Positions 14,999 to 17,084 of a DNA stretch of 17,084 bases are shown piece after piece. The position numbers were made by a program, and so were the translations under genes. Each line of letters begins with the position of its first letter. Position 1 is the first letter of the stretch. The DNA comes from JBOCEF01 sp047610385 (GTDB taxonomy: Bacteria > Pseudomonadota > Alphaproteobacteria > Rhodobacterales > Rhodobacteraceae), in NCBI GenBank assembly GCA_047610385.1, contig JBLGAC010000064.1, positions 1 through 17,084 of the forward strand, written 5' to 3'. A model generated the notes under the pieces. The model was not told where the DNA came from and searched no databases. It saw nothing but the letters and a program-made list of their open reading frames with translations.

Positions 14999-15325
14999 AT
15001 GCATTACACTGACGAAAAAATAAATAAAGCGATAGATGAAGCTCAATTTATTGCTTATCTGGTCCAATCGTCCGAAGGGATGGAGATTCAAACTCCATCA
15101 GATTCAGAAAGCCGTAAGCAGTTGGCGTGCGATGTTTTCGAAGCGTTGAAACCTCATGGCGCAACCGTCTCAGATGGCCGGAGGCTCGGCGAGATCATTG
15201 GGGTTTCCGAGGCCAATCTAACTGGCTTCGAGCAACTGATTGGATCACTTGAAATCCATCTTGGCGATACACCGCTGGCGACCGCCAAATGGACAAGGGG
15301 GGCGGTGGCACAAAAGCAGGGGTAA
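14999..15325 (+). CDS. Hypothetical protein, 108 residues
   Basis: ATG 14999 directly abuts the stop of the AT-rich upstream frame. The protein is acidic and soluble, starting MHYTDEKINKAIDEAQFIAY. Its second half contains DGRRLGEIIGVSEANLTGFE, which could be a helical regulator-like segment. No family is recognised. The first half uses AT-rich codons and the last ~40 codons are GC-rich, so the C-terminus may have been replaced at a junction. A small stem overlaps the stop codon. A link to phage or island regulation is a guess from the AlpA and DUF3987 remnants that follow. Confidence 0.5.
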   Translation: MHYTDEKINKAIDEAQFIAYLVQSSEGMEIQTPSDSESRKQLACDVFEALKPHGATVSDGRRLGEIIGVSEANLTGFEQLIGSLEIHLGDTPLATAKWTRGAVAQKQG

Positions 15326-15337
15326 GTCTGCCCCCTG
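15317..15337 (+). terminator. Small hairpin overlapping a stop codon
   Basis: CAGGGG (15317-15322) pairs with CCCCTG (15332-15337) around a 9-base loop that contains the TAA stop of the 108-residue gene. No T-run follows, so it is at best a weak terminator or an mRNA-stabilising stem. Confidence 0.25.
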
Positions 15338-15412
15338 TTCGGTGCCGTGCGTGGCGAGAATCGCTGGTCACTGATGTTGGCACTGCAACGCCAACCGAGA
15401 AGGACCGGCAAC

Positions 15413-15544
15413 ATGCTCCCGAAGATCCATCGACTCCGGACAGTTCGTCAAATCACCAGCCTTTCAACATCCACCCTCTACGCGATGATGGCGCGAGGCG
15501 AGTTCCCGCGTCCCCTCCGCCTCGGCAAGCGCGCGGTCGCCTGA
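15413..15544 (+). pseudogene. AlpA-family transcriptional regulator, C-terminally truncated
   Basis: A 43-codon frame from ATG 15413. It carries the AlpA/MerR-type winged-helix core: RTVRQITSLSTSTLYAMMAR followed by GEFPRPLRLGKRAVA. AlpA proteins are phage- or island-encoded DNA-binding regulators, often controlling excision, with about 60-75 residues. After RAVA the family normally has W-x(3-4)-V-x-x-W; here the next codon is TGA. In the neighbouring frame DUF3987-like coding begins within a few bases, so the tail was lost by a deletion that fused the two genes. Confidence 0.7.
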
Positions 15545-15878
15545 GCTGATCGGCGCGGCGCATTTCGGGCGGGCCTGTCACTTCGTTGAAACCTATGTCA
15601 TGCTGATGGCCCGGCGCGCCTATGCTGACGCCTCAATCCCAGCGGCGGAACAGGGCGCGCGGCGCATCCTCAATCTGGTGCGGGGCGAAGGCATAGCGAC
15701 GGTCAGGGTTAGCGACCTGCAACGGCGCAAATTGACAGGCCTGCGCGACGCGGCCGCAATCAAGGCCGCACTGGGCGTGCTGGCCGAGGCGGACGTGGTG
15801 CGCGAGGAAAAGGCCCCGACCCCTGGCCGCACAGCGAGCGTCTGGCACGTCAATCCGAAGCTCCGGCCCGCATCATGA
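15540..15878 (+). pseudogene. DUF3987-like island protein, C-terminal fragment
   Basis: In the third frame from 15540 the sequence reads PELIGAAHFGRACHFVETYV then MLMARRAYADASIPAAE, RVSDLQRRKLTGLRDAAAI and VWHVNPKLRP, ending at TGA 15878. This ~112-codon block matches, from memory, the C-terminal winged-helix-like part of DUF3987 (primase/helicase-like) proteins of alphaproteobacterial integrative elements. The first in-frame ATG (15600) is inside the domain and is not a natural start. The N-terminal several hundred residues are missing. The stop overlaps the next ATG (ATGA 15875-15878). Confidence 0.6.
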
Positions 15879-15997
15879 GCCGCTGGTTGCAGATGGCCTG
15901 CGAAGCCGCGTCCGAGCCAAGGGGACAGGTGACAAAAGGGACGGAAGGGGGCTTCTGTCCCCTTTTGTCCCCTTCTGTCACCAGTCCCCTGTTGTGA
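15875..15997 (+). CDS. Tiny island ORF, 40 residues
   Basis: ATG 15875 overlaps the DUF3987-like stop (ATGA). The peptide starts MSRWLQMACEAASEP. Similar short MSRWL-type proteins occur after DUF3987 genes in related islands (recollection, not checked). Most of its coding length is occupied by a long imperfect hairpin, so the C-terminal half may be a product of repeat structure and not a folded domain. It ends at TGA 15995-15997, overlapping a GTG that opens the next small frame. Confidence 0.4.
   Translation: MSRWLQMACEAASEPRGQVTKGTEGGFCPLLSPSVTSPLL
15920..15990. repeat. Long imperfect inverted repeat (71-nt hairpin)
   Basis: The outer arms 15920-15933 and 15977-15990 pair at 13 of 14 positions (AGGGGACAGGTGAC against its complement). 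Inner arms to 15950 and from 15959 continue with a few mismatches and one bulge, leaving an 8-base loop. The arms consist of repeated GGGAC/GTCCC and AAAAGGG/CCCCTTTT units, so the strand is purine-rich on one side and pyrimidine-rich on the other. Confidence 0.75.
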
Positions 15998-16125
15998 AAC
16001 CGCAAATCGACCCGGCGTCGAATGTGCTGGCGACGGTGCGCGCTGGGCATCGTCGGCCCGGCCCGATAGCCCGCGCGGCGGGCTTTGGCGTCACCTGCGC
16101 ATATCAACGGGTACCGCCCAGTTAG
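15994..16125 (+). CDS. Small island ORF, 43 residues, GTG start
   Basis: GTG 15994 overlaps the TGA of the preceding small gene (GTGA). The peptide contains ASNVLATVRAGHRRPGPIAR and AAGFGVTCAYQRV, ending at TAG 16123-16125. GPIARAAGFGVTCAYQRV could be a helix-turn-helix segment; comparable proteins I recall are longer, so this may be truncated. Codon use and overlap support coding, but the length gives little certainty. Confidence 0.35.
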   Translation: MKPQIDPASNVLATVRAGHRRPGPIARAAGFGVTCAYQRVPPS

Positions 16126-16168
16126 GATCGATGCGGGGTTTGATCCGACGATTACCTAGAGGCAAACA

Positions 16169-16391
16169 ATGGCCCGGCTTGATGGCCGTTTGCTGCGGCT
16201 CGAAGCGAAGGCGCGACCGCCCTTGGAGGCGGTCCGCACTCGTCACCCTCGTCGCCCCGGATGGATCGGAGAGCGTCCCGCATGTGCTGCTGCCGGGGGA
16301 GGGAAGACGGCCCGCGACCGCGGCGGAGATTGCGGGCGAGGGGGCCGGGTGCGGCGAGACTATGCGGAAGCCAGGCGACTTCGGGCTTTAG
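16169..16391 (+). pseudogene. Small phage/island protein with frameshift
   Basis: ATG 16169, preceded by AGAGGC, starts MARLDGRLLRLEAKARPPLE, a coiled, basic N-terminus seen in small prophage/island proteins. After LEAVR the frame must shift at about 16238, where one extra base (A) is present, to continue LVTLVAPDGSESVPHVLLPG and end at TAG 16391. The joined product would be about 73 residues and makes one coherent sequence, whereas neither frame does alone. Function is unknown. Confidence 0.5.
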
Positions 16392-16788
16392 CCTCGCCAT
16401 TGCCGCGACCTCCTGAAAAGGTGCGCGGGCAGCGAGCAGCCTTTATGTGGAAGCGCGGCACTGCGTCGGCCAGTGCTATGGGCCGCTTCGAGACCGCGAT
16501 GCTGACGCGGCCCAAGAACTTCGCCGCCCCCGGAACCTGGACCAGCCGGTCTGCAACATCTTCGCGGCCGGCGAGCCGAAGCTCAGAGCGGTCGAGGACG
16601 GCAATCGCTTGGAAAAACCCCCTCAGCCACGCCAGCCTCACCGAAGGCAGGCCATCTGGGGAATGCCGGTTGACGCAAGCGACCTCGGCCCGGCCATGTG
16701 GTGCGGGGTTGTCACCCGAAATTTATGGCGCGCGAGCGAATGTGGCATTAGATCTTTTACTGTGATTTTTTGATCTCAGAATCGCGTC
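16392..16788. other. Gene-poor stretch with no assignable coding sequence
   Basis: About 400 bases between the frameshifted island gene and the exported Gly-rich gene. Open frames exist on both strands, including 93 codons on the minus strand (16641-16360). None shows a family I recognise, and their residue composition looks like GC-rich noise. The stretch contains the second copy of the 32-bp repeat at 16642-16673. After ~16740 it becomes AT-rich, as expected for a promoter region. Confidence 0.4.
16642..16673 (+). repeat. 32-bp dispersed direct repeat, copy 2
   Basis: Same orientation as 5959-5990, with 29 of 32 identical bases including the uninterrupted GCCATCTGGGGAATGCCGG. The flanking sequences on both sides are unrelated between the copies. 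Confidence 0.7.
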
Positions 16789-16810
16789 TGCATTCCATCA
16801 AGCGAATGCA
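16789..16810. promoter_or_regulatory. Inverted repeat upstream of the Gly-rich exported gene
   Basis: TGCATTC (16789-16795) and GAATGCA (16804-16810) are perfect 7-base arms around 8 bases, 25 bases upstream of the ATG at 16836. It lies in the AT-rich leader and could be an operator or leader hairpin. No regulator is identified. Confidence 0.35.
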
Positions 16811-16835
16811 ATTTAACGAGTAGGAAGTTACTTCG

Positions 16836-17084
16836 ATGCAAACAGGTTTCATGCGACGCGTGCTGTTGGCCAGCGCGGCCACGGTGGCGCTGCTGACCGC
16901 GCCCGCGATGGCGGTCAGCAGCTTTGAGAAGACGACGCCGGGCTTCTTCTCCTTCTTCATCGACGAGGCCGGCACCTATCAGCTGACCATCGGCGGGGCC
17001 ACCGGCGGGGCCACCAGCGGGGCGGAGGGCAGCGGGTCGTATGTCGGCGGCGCGGGGGCCTTTTTCTCCGGCTCGCTGTATCTT
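16836..17084 (+). CDS. Exported glycine-rich protein, N-terminal part (runs off the window)
   Basis: ATG 16836 with AGGAAG nearby (16822-16827). The first ~26 residues form a clear Sec signal: MQTGFMRR, a hydrophobic core VLLASAATVALLTA, and cleavage after PAMA. The mature part starts VSSFEKTTPGFFSFFIDEAG, then TYQLTIGGATGGATSGAEGS and a Gly/Ala/Ser-rich stretch with YVGGAGAFFSG. The pattern of a short beta-strand followed by GA-x-GG turns recalls glycine-rich domains of secreted or surface proteins. The C-terminus, and any anchor, lie beyond the window, so neither length nor function can be given. The AT-rich upstream region suggests that it has its own promoter. Confidence 0.7.
   Translation, partial: MQTGFMRRVLLASAATVALLTAPAMAVSSFEKTTPGFFSFFIDEAGTYQLTIGGATGGATSGAEGSGSYVGGAGAFFSGSLYL

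Noticed and set aside
16360..16641. 93-codon minus-strand frame in the gene-poor stretch
   Set aside because: No family resemblance I can support and no ribosome-binding site; overlapped by equally long plus-strand frames.

Overview
The window is GC-rich and looks like an accessory, IS-riddled stretch of an alphaproteobacterial genome. The codon bias, the liv-type transporter, and the AlpA/DUF3987-like island debris are all compatible with Rhodobacterales, but no rRNA or tRNA marker is present to prove this.

Layout. (1) 1-4141: the 3' end of an IS5-family transposase, then the remains of a branched-chain amino-acid-type (HAAT) ABC transporter operon. An ATPase start (livG-like) is fused out of frame to a substrate-binding protein body. 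Intact livH and livM permease genes, an acyl-CoA dehydrogenase and the first ~23 codons of a zinc/quinone-type dehydrogenase follow. (2) 4142-5769: an IS graveyard with a frameshifted IS5-family element on the minus strand, the last ~48 codons of a DUF3293-like gene (minus) and the 3' end of an IS1380-family transposase. (3) 6005-13389: the most notable part, a tight four-gene plus-strand operon. It encodes a helical accessory protein with an internal duplication, an Ig-like/carboxypeptidase-regulatory-like protein, a 1383-residue multidomain protein and a Sec-exported protein. The 1383-residue protein has an N-terminal LysM-like region, a peptidoglycan-binding-like segment, an array of five CxxC zinc-ribbon-like repeats (the first four spaced almost exactly 45 residues apart) and a C-terminal metzincin-type HExxHxxxxxH plus Met-turn. 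The first three proteins recall, from family memory, proteins encoded near type VI or other contractile injection systems. No VgrG, PAAR or sheath gene lies in the window, so that link is inference. (4) 13414-14720: the 3' remnant of a histone-deacetylase/acetylpolyamine-amidohydrolase gene (minus), an IS3-family orfB (minus) broken by three separate insertions of a ~37-40 bp palindromic REP-like repeat, and an IS2-group orfA/orfB start (plus). (5) 14721-16391: remnants of an integrative island, including an AT-rich broken gene, a 108-residue orphan, a truncated AlpA regulator fused by deletion to the 3' end of a DUF3987-like gene, two tiny overlapping ORFs with a long imperfect hairpin, and a frameshifted small island gene. 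(6) 16392-17084: a gene-poor stretch, then the 5' end of a Gly-rich exported protein that runs off the window.

The region reads as an insertion and deletion hotspot in which most genes are broken. The four genes of the metallopeptidase operon are all uninterrupted with coupled or near-coupled starts, suggesting it is recent or selected cargo. A 32-bp imperfect direct repeat (29/32) lies just upstream of this operon and again near the far end, 10.7 kb away, and may mark element boundaries.
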